Assembly (NCBI GenBank): GCA_021823605.1
Contig: JAKANV010000044.1
Span: 1-6,075 of the forward strand
DNA: 6,075 nt
From: a bacterium
Lineage (GTDB): Bacteria; Patescibacteriota; CPR2; UBA1875; JAJYID01
Reading direction: 5' to 3'
Part shown: positions 5,871 to 6,075 of the stretch, piece after piece
How the letters are laid out: each line of letters opens with the position of its first letter
Position numbering within the stretch: position 1 is the stretch's first letter
Notes under the pieces: model-generated
Seen by the model: only the letters and a program-made list of their open reading frames with translations
What the model was told of the DNA's origin: nothing
Database searches by the model: none
Program-made: the position numbers and the translations under genes

Positions 5871-5898
5871 ATTATAGTGTGAATTTTTTTATTTTCAA
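5871..5898 (-). promoter_or_regulatory. sigma70-type promoter of the histidine kinase/response regulator unit
   Basis: On the minus strand TTGAAA (5893-5898; 5 of 6 to consensus) and a perfect TATAAT (5871-5876) are 16 bases apart. Start of transcription near 5864 would give a leader of about 34 bases ending in the strong Shine-Dalgarno and the ATA start. It lies in the 90-base gap after the carboxypeptidase gene. No hairpin terminator is visible for that gene, so some read-through is possible. Confidence 0.75.
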
Positions 5899-5920
5899 AG
5901 AGTTTCTAGAGTTAAAATGG

Positions 5921-6075
5921 TTACATTTTGCTAAGGCCAAAGTTCAAAAGTGCGTGGGCATCTTCATTGCCTCGTTCTGACCCCATAAATACAAAGATGA
6001 ATTTCTTGCCATTTTTTTGAGCTACACCGATAAACGTATTTCTTGCTTCATCGGTAAAGCCTGTCTTCGCGCCAA
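5921..6075 (-). CDS. Serine-type D-Ala-D-Ala carboxypeptidase (S11 family), C-terminal fragment
   Basis: Only the last 50 codons are in the window; the 5' part lies beyond the right edge. The first residues are GAKTGFTDEARN. They contain the KTG box that forms one wall of the active site of penicillin-binding DD-peptidases, in the S11 (DacA/PBP5) context of G-x-KTG-x-T-x-x-A. The strands that follow (FIGVAQKNGKKFIFVFMGS) and the closing helix (DAHALLNFGL) also match S11 enzymes. The family trims the terminal D-alanine from peptidoglycan stem peptides outside the cytoplasmic membrane. The protein stops about 46 residues after KTG, so it lacks the C-terminal beta domain and amphipathic anchor of PBP5; any membrane anchor would have to be N-terminal. 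The SxxK and SxN motifs are outside the window. Confidence 0.88.
   Translation of the reverse strand, partial: GAKTGFTDEARNTFIGVAQKNGKKFIFVFMGSERGNEDAHALLNFGLSKM

Noticed and set aside
5891..5923. Terminator for the carboxypeptidase gene in the AT-rich stretch after its stop
   Set aside because: Only a TCTAGA palindrome and a direct AACTCT repeat are visible; no GC-rich hairpin followed by a T-run on the minus strand.

Overview
This is a low-GC bacterial window in which every gene I can support lies on the minus strand, so transcription runs from the right end towards position 1. Stop codons are TAA, apart from one TGA (end of scpA) that falls exactly where ScpA proteins normally end. This indicates the standard code rather than UGA-Gly recoding. 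The gene set resembles a Candidate Phyla Radiation (Patescibacteria) or similar deep-branching small-genome bacterium: a short archaeal-type aspartyl-tRNA synthetase, a tightly packed scpA/scpB/rluB block, a SemiSWEET protein and very short intergenic gaps. That placement is inferred from gene content only.

Right part (3703-6075). The window opens inside a serine-type D-Ala-D-Ala carboxypeptidase (S11 family; KTG box and C-terminus present). After a 90-nt gap with a near-consensus sigma70-type promoter and a strong Shine-Dalgarno, a six-helix membrane sensor histidine kinase with a cysteine-bearing PAS domain follows, then a stand-alone CheY-like receiver. The kinase has no ATG/GTG/TTG start that preserves its first membrane helix. 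The start that fits is an ATA six bases after the Shine-Dalgarno. A small GC hairpin with a T-tract ends this unit.

Left part (1-3615). A second promoter, with its -35 box abutting that T-tract, drives a six-gene operon: aspS, scpA, a SemiSWEET gene, scpB, a pseudouridine synthase gene (rluB) and the 5' end of a gene for a small exported protein. Genes abut, overlap or are 2-5 nt apart. The aspS promoter sits so close to the ATG that the mRNA should be leaderless or nearly so. The synthetase carries the His/Pro pair in its anticodon-binding domain that marks non-discriminating AspRS, which predicts Asp-tRNA(Asn) formation and a GatCAB amidation route to Asn-tRNA.

Functionally the operon joins translation (AspRS, rRNA pseudouridylation) with chromosome condensation (ScpAB, partners of SMC), with a small sugar-transporter-like membrane protein wedged between the two condensin subunits. 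The upstream unit is a signalling pair next to a cell-wall enzyme. No tRNA, rRNA, CRISPR array, insertion sequence or stretch over 300 bases without a gene is present.
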